NCBI GenBank assembly: GCA_030562195.1
Contig: CM060202.1
Span: 25,158,317-25,222,316 of the forward strand
DNA length: 64,000 nucleotides
From: Nipponacmea schrenckii
Lineage: Eukaryota > Mollusca > Gastropoda > Lottiidae
Direction: 5' to 3'
In this document: positions 33,812 to 42,959 of the stretch, one piece after another
How the letters are laid out: every line of letters begins with the position of its first letter
How positions within the stretch are numbered: the first letter of the stretch is position 1
The notes under the pieces: generated by a model
Database searches by the model: none
What the model was told of the DNA's origin: nothing
Seen by the model: the letters and a program-made list of their open reading frames with translations, nothing else
Translations under genes and position numbers: made by a program

Positions 33812-34306
33812 GTTTATGTTTTTTTCGAGAAAATCAAATTTTAATCTTTTACTTCCATATAAATACATTTTAAAGCGATGAAATATATCAAAATAAACAG
33901 GTTCTGGGAGATTATTCATTTATTTTGACTTATATAAAACTCATTCTGACAAAAAGTAGACACAATTTGAATATTTTTGTTTTAACAAGAAGGACAATAA
34001 ACAAATTGGGATATAGAACTATATGGAATTAGTAATAGAAGACATTCTCATGTGAGCGTCTGTTTTATATCCCAACTGTAATAATTAAGAAATACATGGA
34101 TTAATAAAAACTCTAATTAACTTAGATAAAACAAAAATTTGAAGACATTTACTTATATGTTATAATACAAACTTAGCAATACAAAGTTTTGACAATAAGT
34201 CGATCGACCAAATTCTGGTAAATTTATTGTGAAAAAATAAACCAATAAAATATCAAATATCAGAGAATATCCTTGAGTTAAAATGTATATTTGTAATACA
34301 TACACA

Positions 34307-36379
34307 TTATTCATTATCTACTATGCCAAGAGTATGTCGATAATAATCAGAGTCAGAAAGTGGCATAAATGGCATCATGCTTTTTAAATCATTAATTTTT
34401 TCTTTCGAGTACGACATGTTTTTTTCAAGGGCTGTAGGATTCGGAAAAGTTTCACATATTCCATCCGAACGTGTGCTCTTTTTTCTGCAAATGGTATGTG
34501 TTTTCAATTCTTCAGAAAAATTGATTCTGTAACTACACTGCATAAGTCGGGAAGACTCAATTCTTATATAATTTAGTTTTGAAAAGGGAATATTGAATTT
34601 ATATCTTTGTGAAACCTTTTGGAAGTCAAAGAATTGAGATTTTTTCATTTGTATAACCCTCATGTATTTTGGTCGAACTTTAATCAAGACTCTGACAAGG
34701 GATATGGGGCTGTAAATTTCGGCTACCCCTAGTGCCTTTTCAATATGGCTGTGAACATTGTCCACTTCTTGTATTGAAGAGTGTCCGGGTGTTCCAAATT
34801 TATGTTCAATCATTACACCTGAATGTCTCTCAACAAATTTTGTTAGTGCTGTAACCATTATTGAGTTTTTGTTTTGAGGCACGCATGCGTCGGACCACAA
34901 AATTAGATGATTAATGTTTGGAATGTCTTCGCAAACTTTTTCCAATATCACACACAAAGCACTTGCAATTTCATTTGCTCCCCTACCCATCATATTATCT
35001 GTCCATATTGCATTATACGCCACTTTGTTGTGAGAGCAATGAGCAGTTAAGTTAAAAACCGAAAGTTTTCTTTTATAAAAGAAATTGGACACCGAAGCTC
35101 TCGGACACGTCATGACATTTTGCATATCAAAGCAAATAACAACAGTATTATCTTTTCTACTTCTGTCCTTGTCCCTTTCTATTTTTGTTTCTTTCTTTGA
35201 GTTCAAATGATCACGTAATGTTTGTGCAGTAATTTCATTTACATTTGGTTGGGAGTCTAATATTTTGTATTTTTCACACGTGTCACACTTGTCTTTTTTC
35301 GGTACATGAAATCCAATGTTAAATTCCAAATTAAAAATATCGCGATAAACATATAATTTTAAGGGCTTTATTTCATCTCTAGTACAGTTATCAACATAGA
35401 GATTGTACATTTTCTGTACAGTCAGCCCAGGCTCTAAATATTGTCTTTTTGTACTTGCCCTACAATAATGTGAGGGAATAGTAGGGAATGATTTAATGTG
35501 ATTACGAATTATTTCCTTTTGGGGTTCTGTATTGATAACATTTTTACAACTATGTGCACCACGATTATCACTGTATCTGATATTGCCCCTTTCATCTTTT
35601 TCATGAAATGTTTGGATTCGCGTTTGGCATATATTCAAAGTATTTAAGTAAAACTGTTTGCACACGCGTATATTTTCATCACCTTTTTGTAAGTGATATT
35701 TGTATGAAAACTGCTTTCTACTAGTAAATTCAGTTTTAGGTAATCTAGTTCTTGCCTTACGTTCTTTATTTGTAGTCTGGCCGTAGAAATTTTTTTTCTG
35801 AGAGTCGTTAAGAGTCCAAAACTCTGTGTAGATTTGTAAACAATCATCAAATGAGAAATGTTTACTACATTTGAATCTGCATGTATGATTTGAGTCATAC
35901 TTCAACGATTTTTTTGGCTGTAAGTTTCCGTTTGAGTCTGTATATTCTTGTCCCGATTGTCTTCTTCTTTTTCGTACATTTTTCGCCCATTCTGATGGGT
36001 TTTTCTTTCGTTTCCGAGATGGTCGAGATTCAGAGTTTTTTGTTTCGGGACATTCAATATATATATGGTTTTCTATTGTATCTGGGACATCAGTTTTGTG
36101 ATCTACTATAACATTTTCTGTTTTGTCTTCAGTGTCGGGTATTACAAATATTTCGTCCAATGTTATTTCGAAAGATTCATCAATAGATGTATTTCGAGTA
36201 CAACTTGTAGAAGGTAATATCCCATTGGCATTTTCACTTTGGTAAGAAAGAGGTATGTTAATGAACGGTTCTACAGATTCTACATTATCAGAGGAAGAAT
36301 CATATTCACAATTATCATTGTCATTTTCAAGGAAATCCAAGACTTCAAGAGCAGTCTTAACTCCAAATTTGGTGTCCAT
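34307..36379 (-). CDS. Putative DDE/D transposase (690 aa)
   Basis: Longest real ORF of the window, starting at the ATG of 'MDTKFGVKTALEVL'. Visible parts: an acidic N-terminus, a basic patch 'SRKRKKNPSEWAKNVRKRRR' (about 119-140) likely nuclear-localising, a C-x3-C pair (about 167-171), a C-x2-C in 'KDKCDTCEKYK' (about 365-368), and an RNase H-like core with 'VICFDMQNV' (Asp about 418), 'LILWSDACVPQNKN' (Asp about 497) and 'GHSSIQEVDNVHSHIEKA' (acidic residues about 538-547). Residue spacing fits a DDE/D catalytic triad. It is bounded by TIRs, so it most likely mobilises this element. An alternative is a domesticated gene, but the TIRs and AAAT flanks argue against it. A 3' splice site ('tttatcctcag') sits 11 bases before the ATG, so the mRNA may be spliced here. 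Confidence 0.8.
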   Translation of the reverse strand: MDTKFGVKTALEVLDFLENDNDNCEYDSSSDNVESVEPFINIPLSYQSENANGILPSTSCTRNTSIDESFEITLDEIFVIPDTEDKTENVIVDHKTDVPDTIENHIYIECPETKNSESRPSRKRKKNPSEWAKNVRKRRRQSGQEYTDSNGNLQPKKSLKYDSNHTCRFKCSKHFSFDDCLQIYTEFWTLNDSQKKNFYGQTTNKERKARTRLPKTEFTSRKQFSYKYHLQKGDENIRVCKQFYLNTLNICQTRIQTFHEKDERGNIRYSDNRGAHSCKNVINTEPQKEIIRNHIKSFPTIPSHYCRASTKRQYLEPGLTVQKMYNLYVDNCTRDEIKPLKLYVYRDIFNLEFNIGFHVPKKDKCDTCEKYKILDSQPNVNEITAQTLRDHLNSKKETKIERDKDRSRKDNTVVICFDMQNVMTCPRASVSNFFYKRKLSVFNLTAHCSHNKVAYNAIWTDNMMGRGANEIASALCVILEKVCEDIPNINHLILWSDACVPQNKNSIMVTALTKFVERHSGVMIEHKFGTPGHSSIQEVDNVHSHIEKALGVAEIYSPISLVRVLIKVRPKYMRVIQMKKSQFFDFQKVSQRYKFNIPFSKLNYIRIESSRLMQCSYRINFSEELKTHTICRKKSTRSDGICETFPNPTALEKNMSYSKEKINDLKSMMPFMPLSDSDYYRHTLGIVDNE

Positions 36380-37092
36380 ACTTGTCAAGTCTGAGGATAA
36401 AAAATCGACAGCTCTTGTAATTTAGTTCTATTAACACAAAAAATTCCCTTATAGTTAAATATCTGGGGTTATTTAACATGCAGCATGTAAGTGTATCATA
36501 AGTATGATGTAAGAGTTGAACACATTGTTCCAAGTTAATTTGAATTCCAGAAATATCTAGTGTCTTAATAGAATTAAGATGTATGCAAACTTCAATTATT
36601 GTATCTATTTCAACATCACAAAACGATAAATAGAGTTGAACTAGTTTTGGACAATTCTTTATAACATGAAAATCACAATTGTGTAAATTAGGTGTTTCAG
36701 ACAGATCCAAAAATGCAAGATTAGGCAGATATTTAAGAAAGGAAGTTGTAGATAAAATGGATCCTGAAAGGTTTAACCAACTTAGTGCTGAAGATTGGCA
36801 AAGTCCATTTGTAAAATAATAATCTACATCTGCCAGTTCACATAAGTATTTAGCCCGGCCACAATCAAAAGTTTTGAATTGATAACCTTTAGAAAATATA
36901 TATTCTAAATCTTCTTCTAAGAGTTCAAGTCTAAAGTCAAATATAAATTCTTGCCATAGAACGGAACTTGTTGAAATGATGTGATTAAACCGTTTGCAAA
37001 CTCTGTTCACCACTAATATTAAGTCAGGAAGTCTTAGATATGAAAATATGTGTATTAGGGGCAAGTCAGGAAGGTTTTCTAGTTGATTAAGT
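36357..37092 (-). CDS. F-box/LRR-like exon inside the transposon
   Basis: Open from an acceptor ('aatttcag', 37093) to a stop at 36357. No ATG near its start, so it is probably an internal exon. It begins 'LENLPDLPLIHIFSYLRLPD' and continues 'VVNRVCKRFNHIISTSSVLW', a good F-box (LP-x-L..I-F-x-Y-L..V-C-x-x-W pattern). It is followed by leucine-rich repeats such as 'LSWLNLSGSI', 'LAFLDLSETPNL' and 'IKTLDISGIQINL'. F-box proteins recruit substrates to SCF ubiquitin ligases. It overlaps the transposase ORF by 23 bp in another frame. It may be spliced to it through the acceptor before the transposase ATG, but no clear phase-compatible donor was found. A possible 5' exon near 37410-37311 did not give a matching phase. 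Confidence 0.65.
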
Positions 37093-37617
37093 CTGAAATT
37101 TGAAAATAAAATTTATTAAAAAAATCTATGTTTCTGATACAGAATATAACGTGTATTGCAAAAGTTGATATCTGGTTAGAGCTATACTGTTCTATATCCA
37201 TGAAAATTTTTGTCCAGTTTTTATTGGCATGAAATTAATTATAATTCTTTCAAAATAAATATTATTTTCTATATTATAATGTTTTTTAACATTTAAATTC
37301 ATAAAACATACTTTACATCCATTTAAATTCAGAAAAATCCTTTTCAAAATCACACCATGTGGAAATTTGTCCAGGCAAATTAAAGAAAGAGAACTGTTAG
37401 TTGATTTCATGTCACGTGATTAAAATTCTTTATGCTGATTGGTTTAAGGACATAGAACATTATGGAAATAAATTTAATACATATAATGGATATAAACTAT
37501 ACTTATATAGCATGTATTTCTGTATGGACATGGACATACACATTTACAATATCATTAGGAGATAGAACTTTTCGAGCTGATTTCAACGGTACCCATAACT
37601 CATATTTTTCAAAAAGT

Positions 37618-37648
37618 GGAGATAGAACATTATAGAACTGAGGTGACG
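37618..37648 (-). repeat. Right terminal inverted repeat
   Basis: Reverse complement of the left TIR with a single G/T difference. Additional subterminal GGAGATAGAAC-type motifs lie at 37445-37455 and 37558-37568. Confidence 0.9.
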
Positions 37649-37652
37649 AAAT

Positions 37653-38367
37653 GTAAGAAAAACATATGACATAGAAAAATGTGTGTCAATGGAATTAAGT
37701 GAAAAATCATTTATTTTGATAATTTGTCAAGGCACGTGTCATCCTTAAAAAAATTCTTATATCAATATAATTTTCCTAGAAGAGACATAACTAAACATAG
37801 AAAGTTATTTTTTAAAACCAGTAGATATATTGAGGTCAAGCCTCTATTTATTAAGCATTCTGAAAATCATATCAAGCGTGTATTATAACCTAAAATGTAG
37901 TAATTTATCCACCTTATATTGATGTGACCTGGAACCTATTGTAAAACCTTCATAATTGATTTTATTATAATCTTGCTCAAGTTGATATTGAATTCGTATT
38001 TTATGTCTTATCTTGCCTCATATCTTAACTTCCTTTTGTTACCTTAACAATGTAATTGTACTTAATGAAAGTTTTACAAGAGCTGTTCCATTCCAATGGT
38101 GGAACTTTATATTATTTGTAAGTTTGATTGACTTTCCAAAATGTAAATAGCAATGTAAACTGAACTATTATTATAAAATGAATAAAATACATTTACATTG
38201 AAAAGGAGTGCTTAGAGAGGGGTTGAGCATTCTTTGATATGATTAATTTGATATTTCAAGAGGTATAGTTTAATTAACAACGTTCAATTTCAAACATTAA
38301 TACGGTTTCTCTAGTCATCCATTATCTCCATTCTTCTGTAATCATTTAGACATAGACAACCTAGATT
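37653..38367. other. Flank between transposon and IgC 3' end
   Basis: No protein recognised. On the plus strand a stretch ending with 'aaatgaataaaatacattta' looks like a polyadenylation region of an unidentified unit interrupted by the transposon. Confidence 0.35.
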
Positions 38368-38462
38368 TTAGTTTGTTTCTGTTGTTAAACAATGTCCTTC
38401 ATCTTGACTCTCTGGTAATAGTTTATCATGGTGTACATCCATTGTTTCAAGAGAAACTTCAT
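38368..38462 (-). CDS. IgC terminal cytoplasmic exon, version 2
   Basis: Phase-1 exon after 'ttacag' encoding 'EVSLETMDVHHDKLLPESQ' then 'DEGHCLTTETN' and stop. A second version at 39962-39883 shares 'TMDVHHD-x-x-LPES-x-DEG'. Conservation of residues and acceptor between the two copies supports both as real exons. No tyrosine motif. Confidence 0.65.
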
Positions 38463-38648
38463 CTGTAATAAATACATAAATGAAACATTAAAATATCAAA
38501 TTAATCATTATATGTAAATGAAGCTATTTCCAGCGAAAAGTATTAAAATCAAATAAAACTTCTTTGATGCCTGTCTAAAAATTGATATGTCTGACGCTAT
38601 ACGATTCTAGATCAGAAACTAGTAAGTTGATTCAAACAATTCTCCAAC

Positions 38649-38702
38649 CTTTTGCTGTCTTTAATTTTCTCGTCTCCAAACTTCCGAACATCTTCTTCCA
38701 TG
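38649..38702 (-). CDS. IgC cytoplasmic micro-exon 4
   Basis: 54 nt, acceptor 'tatttttcag', donor 'aaag|gttgga'. In phase 1 it reads 'WKKMFGSLETRKLKTAK'. Length divisible by three and splice-site sequence the same as its three relatives. Confidence 0.55.
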
Positions 38703-38833
38703 CTGAAAAATAAAAATAAACATTGTTTCTGTTATAACTGTTAATTGTTTTCATAAAAGGGAAAATCGTCATCTATAAATATATATTTCTAGACATGTAA
38801 AGTAGTAACATAGATTCAAAAAAAATCTCCAAC

Positions 38834-38872
38834 CTCCTATATCCCATGGTTTTCTCATCCACTTCTGCCATG
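38834..38872 (-). CDS. IgC cytoplasmic micro-exon 3
   Basis: 39 nt, acceptor 'tatttttcag', donor 'ggag|gttgga'. Phase 1 gives 'WQKWMRKPWDIG'. A shorter relative of the exon at 38702-38649. Confidence 0.5.
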
Positions 38873-38919
38873 CTGAAAAATATAAATTGCAAAAATCATT
38901 CTTTAACGCATTGTTATCA

Positions 38920-39870
38920 ATTCCAATGCTCACACCAAGTTTTATTAAAATCCATTAAAAATTATAGCTTCTATTGCACCCACAATATTCTGGGTAAGTC
39001 AAGGGTAATAACTTAAAAACTGTTCATCGAAATCGATCTTGACCAGCGCCTTATCAATTTCAATTCTTAAACTAAGTTTCATCAAATCCAGCATCCACAA
39101 TACAATTTTGAATAAGTCAAGAGCAATAACTAAAACAAATGTTCATTGAAAAATCGTCAAATTCAAACTTGTTCGTCGAATCAATTCCAATACGTATACC
39201 AAGTTTCATCATTATCCATTGAAAATTGTAGCTTCTGTTGCACCCATGATAAAATTGCAATGCAATTTTACTAAGTCAATTACTCAAAACCGATCATTGA
39301 AAAAAAAGTGAAATTCTAACAAGACCAAGGTCTAACCAATTCCAATGCTCACAACAAGTTTCATCAAAATCCTGTGAAAATTGAAACTTCTATTGCAACC
39401 TCAAGTCAAGGGCAATAACGCAAAAACCGTTCATCGAAAAAATCTTCAAATTCGAATTTGACCACCATTTAATCAATTCCAATTTTCTCAATTTTTCTAT
39501 ATCCATTGAAATTGTGTCTGAAACAAATATAGGGTAATAACTCAAAAACCCTTCATCGAAAAATCCTCAAAATCGAACTTGACTGCCATCTTATATGGTT
39601 CTTCCTTGGATTATAACACTCGCACAACAAAATCCATCTAGAGTTGGATTCAACACATTACGAGCAGTTCAAGAACAAGGGAAACTATTTCTGAATATTT
39701 TTCTGATTTTGCATAGGTTTCATCCTAAGGTAAGTTTGAACACTCACGCAAAAAGACGTCAAAATCCGTCAGGAATTGTGCCTCTGTTTTTACGAGAAAT
39801 TGAAGACGGACTGACGAATGAACGGACATGGATGGTGGCAATATACGATCCAAATTTCATGCGTATAAAA
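38920..39870 (+). repeat. Dispersed repeat between the two IgC tail cassettes
   Basis: Five or so ~110-bp periods with 'caattccaatgctcacacca', 'aagtttcatcaaaatcc' and 'gcaataactcaaaaaccgtt', ending with 'gacggactgacgaatgaacg' and 'aatttcatgcgtataaaaaa'. Same family as 14330-14730 and 9115-9790. Confidence 0.7.
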
Positions 39871-39882
39871 AATGAATATCTA

Positions 39883-39962
39883 TTATTCTACAATACCTTC
39901 ATCTTTACTCTCTGGTAATGGTGTATCATGGTGTACATCCATTGTTCTACACGCAACTTCAT
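39883..39962 (-). CDS. IgC terminal cytoplasmic exon, version 1
   Basis: Phase-1 exon after 'aattacag' encoding 'EVACRTMDVHHDTPLPESK' then 'DEGIVE' and stop. Paralogous to 38462-38368, so the gene has two alternative ends produced by a duplicated cassette. Confidence 0.6.
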
Positions 39963-40233
39963 CTGTAATTTAACAAAAAATAAATCATTTCAATTTGTTA
40001 ATTCTTTTCTCAAATTAGACTTTATCGGTAAAGCTTTTCATATGAAAATGAAGGTCGCTGTAATGCCAATAATGTGTTTTGATATTAATGGGTAAGAGTT
40101 GGGTGGAGGTTTTCCTAAAGAACGTGTTTATGCATAAGAATAGGCAGGGCAAATTTACATCTTTGAAGCATGTTTAGAATAACTGCATAAGATTAAAGAC
40201 CAGAAACTAGTAAGATTCAAAAATTTCTCCAAC

Positions 40234-40287
40234 CTTCCGTTGTTTCTAATTTTATCATCTTTGGTTCTCTCGCAATTTTTTTCCATT
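40234..40287 (-). CDS. IgC cytoplasmic micro-exon 2
   Basis: 54 nt, acceptor 'atttttcag', donor 'gaag|gttgga'. Phase 1 reads 'WKKIAREPKMIKLETTE'. Strongly basic, like its relatives. Confidence 0.55.
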
Positions 40288-40460
40288 CTGAAAAATAAAA
40301 GAAACATTATTTCAATCATAGATAGTTATTGTATTAAAGACAGTCAAATAGATCACTCCCTCCCTCCCTCTCTCTTTATATATCACCTTTCAGCTACAAA
40401 CTAAAACTACAAGGTGCTGAATAAGATACTGGTAAAATAGATTCCAAAACATTACTCAAC

Positions 40461-40511
40461 CTTCCGGCATCTTTCTCATCTCTAAACTCCTCAATATTTC
40501 CTTCTTCCTTT
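40461..40511 (-). CDS. IgC cytoplasmic micro-exon 1
   Basis: 51 nt, acceptor 'aatttttcag', donor 'gaag|gttgag'. Phase 1 reads 'RKKEILRSLEMRKMPE'. First exon after the membrane exon, whose phase it matches. Confidence 0.5.
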
Positions 40512-40589
40512 CTGAAAAATTTAAAAAAGAACATCCAGTTCTCCCAGCATGATACGCTCACATTTAAGTATATATTGTCTGTTTTTACA

Positions 40590-40940
40590 CAGGTTGAAAC
40601 TTATATATCGAAATGAGTCACAAAATGGAGCCTTGTCCATAATCTCATCAATATCACTCCATATTTAATTTCAATCGGATGAAAACTATAGTCACTCTAG
40701 TATTCAAACCAAATGAAAACTGTATTCTTGTCCCATTCACAAGTCAAGGGCAACAACTCAAAAACCGTTTATTGAAAATTCGTCATCATCGAACTTAATA
40801 TAAATGATCGCACAAAAATGTCATTCAAAACAGTCTCTATCGCGTTCACAAGCCAATTTCGACGCGTTTTGACTAAGTCAATGGTAATAAAAGGACGGAC
40901 GGCCATCGGTTACGATAATATACGCCCAAATTTGTATACA
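40590..40940 (+). repeat. Dispersed repeat copy
   Basis: It contains 'caagggcaacaactcaaaaa', 'ccgtttattgaaaattcgtc' and ends 'ggacggacggccatcg...atatacgcccaaatttg'. Same family as the copies above. Confidence 0.65.
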
Positions 40941-41047
40941 ATATTCAGTTTGAATTTAAGAATTTTTTTTACAACAAAGTTGATTTTGTATAGTACTTGT
41001 ACAATTAGACCTGTAAGCAGACCATGGTCTATATGTAATTAACTTAC

Positions 41048-41182
41048 TCCGATTTTTCTTGTACTTGATAACAATAACTACAATAATAACCACAACAATA
41101 ACAATAACAATAACAATAACAGCTGGAACAGCAATTATGACATTATCCATCTCTGCATATATAAAGGCTTTGTCTTTAGTTC
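41048..41182 (-). CDS. IgC exon: transmembrane segment
   Basis: 135-nt phase 1-1 exon between 'tatctttcag' and 'cgga|gtaagt'. It encodes 'TKDKAFIYAEMDNVIIAVPA', a long Val/Ile helix and 'IKYKKNRS' as stop-transfer. Same plan as the IgB membrane exon. No charged residue lies within the helix, so there is no obvious docking site for an adaptor chain. Confidence 0.75.
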
Positions 41183-41225
41183 CTGAAAGATACCGTATAT
41201 AGAATATTCAAACTGTCTAATGTGG

Positions 41226-41560
41226 TAGAATGAATAGCAATTGAAACCATACAAGTATATTCAAGGGTAGAATAAAAATAGTAATTGAAGCGACAGAAGT
41301 CAGATCTATTTTGTATTCAAGGGTAGAATAAATAGTAATAGAAACTACACAAGTCAGATCTTCATGTGTTCAAGGGTAGATAAAATAGTATTTGAAACTA
41401 CATGTATACAAGTCAGACCTATATTGTATTCAAGGCTAGAATAAATAGAAATAGAAACGATACAAGTCAGATCTATATTGTGTTCAAGGGTAGAATGTAA
41501 GTAATGGAAACTAGACCAGTCCTATCTATATTGTGTTCAAGGGTAGAAAAAATAGAAATA
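41226..41560 (-). repeat. 54-bp minisatellite, small diverged block near IgC membrane exon
   Basis: About six diverged units with 'ttcaagggtagaataaa' and 'acaagtcagatct', just 5' of the IgC membrane exon on the coding strand. Probably the far end of the array split by later insertions. Confidence 0.85.
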
Positions 41561-41679
41561 TTTACATTAGCTATTGTTTCCTCATTGGACTAATGCAAAT
41601 ACGTTCATTGCCTCGTGTCACCAATGTAAACAATGGCCGTCGCCCTATAAGGTCGATCATCTTCACGCTCGAATTTTCA

Positions 41680-41790
41680 ACTCCAGCGACAAAGGCGGGT
41701 AACATGAAATTTTCACGCAAAGACTAAAATTTGTAGTGGTGAAAGGTTTTAAAAACGTAAATATAAGCAATAAACGGTCACCCTATGAAT
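41680..41790 (+). repeat. Direct repeat of 46846-46945
   Basis: Both contain 'gcgacaaaggcgggtaa', 'tgaaattttcacgcaaaga' and 'agcaataaacggtcacccta'. The intervening 5 kb, including the LINE, could have been inserted between two copies or flanked by a duplicated element. Confidence 0.75.
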
Positions 41791-42955
41791 TTGGCACCTT
41801 GATCAATGTATTCATATCACCGTAACTACAGTGGGTCCATAGTTCATTGCTTACATTTCCACTGTGTTTTTGGTAGTCTTTTTACGGAGTTTCCGATTAA
41901 ATTCCATGTTAAAAGGTTTGTCGGTTGAAAATAAGGCCTAAACAAAAGCCATGTTGTGAGTTTTAGTTTGAACATACGCTATGAAAAATAGTCCCAAACA
42001 TTCATCTTCAATAAAGGACAGTAATTATAAAAAGAAAAAAGATTGTGTATTTTTTTATATGTAATTATCTATAAATTTTGACATCATTTTAATAAAATGT
42101 TCAAACAATAAACAAATTTTGCCATGTGACAACAAGAAAAAAAAGATCGTCAATGAACCAAAATGGCGGCTAGTAAACAAAAATATCAACGATTGAAAAG
42201 ACTAAACGATAGCCTTATCATTAACAAAAGTGAATTGAAATGTGTGTACTTGAAACAGGTGTAAAATTTAACGATTAAGCTGTGTGATTTGCTTCCGTGG
42301 TATTATTTATAAGTTTTGACCCTTGACGTTTAAATCAAAAGTGCAGGTGTGAACGTGGAACTGTTATACAAACCTGGGTATGTGGAGCTTACCATGTCCA
42401 ATTGTCCATTGACATAGTTTTGGAATTAATTTGTTGTGGATTGACGAAATGCCGAAAATTGAACTTAGCAAACTATCCATATTCAACAATTTCAATTTCC
42501 ATTTTAATTAATAAGTTGTAATCCATAAAAAAATATTGGTCACAGCAGACGACAAAACGTAGTAGGCCTAACAGTAAGGTCGGTCATGTTATTGTATTCC
42601 TACGTGCTCAGGAATGTGAGCACGTGTCTCACTGCAGTTTACGTGAATTTGAATGCGATTCTTGTAGAAGGGTTTATTAAGAGACCTACAGTGAGAGTGG
42701 AAATATTTCTAGTTGCATTTCGGTTTTCCAATGTGTAAAATATTGTTTTTTCAATCAGTTAAATACAGTGATTTTGGTGGAAACTGCTTTCATTTATTAA
42801 ATTTACGTCTCGAAATAGCCTAATACTTGAAAAGGTTTAAGTTTTTCGTCAAAATAATTATTTAGTATTTTTTTCTAAATTTCGACACTTTAATCACTAT
42901 TGATAATAATGTCGCTTATGTCCAGAATCTACAGAACAGTGGTTTAATACCAGCG
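41791..42955. other. No recognised gene
   Basis: A short ATG frame 'MAASKQKYQRLKRLNDSLII' begins at about 42162 and could be a first exon, but nothing supports it. The rest is unassigned. Confidence 0.3.
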
Positions 42956-42959
42956 AGAC

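Larger units (their letters stand above)
33781..37648 (-). mobile_element. 3,868-bp DNA transposon with TIRs (possibly Sola-like)
   Basis: 31-bp terminal inverted repeats (33781-33811 and 37618-37648) start CGTCACCTCAG and end ATGTTCTATCTCC, with one mismatch in 31. AAAT is present directly outside both ends (33777-33780 and 37649-37652), consistent with a 4-bp target duplication. Both genes inside are on the minus strand: an F-box/LRR-like exon followed by an intact DDE/D-type transposase ORF. The 4-bp duplication and protein style recall Sola elements, but I cannot run the comparison. The intact ORF and near-perfect TIRs suggest a fairly young copy. Confidence 0.85.

Noticed and set aside
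37192..37410. ORF with 'LDKFPHGVILKRIFLNLNG', considered as first exon of the F-box gene
   Set aside because: Possible, but no donor gives the phase needed by the F-box exon acceptor at 37093, so it is left as a possibility only.
42162..42262. Short frame starting MAASKQKYQRLKRL considered as a first exon
   Set aside because: Only about 32 codons, a weak donor and no homologous copy to support it.
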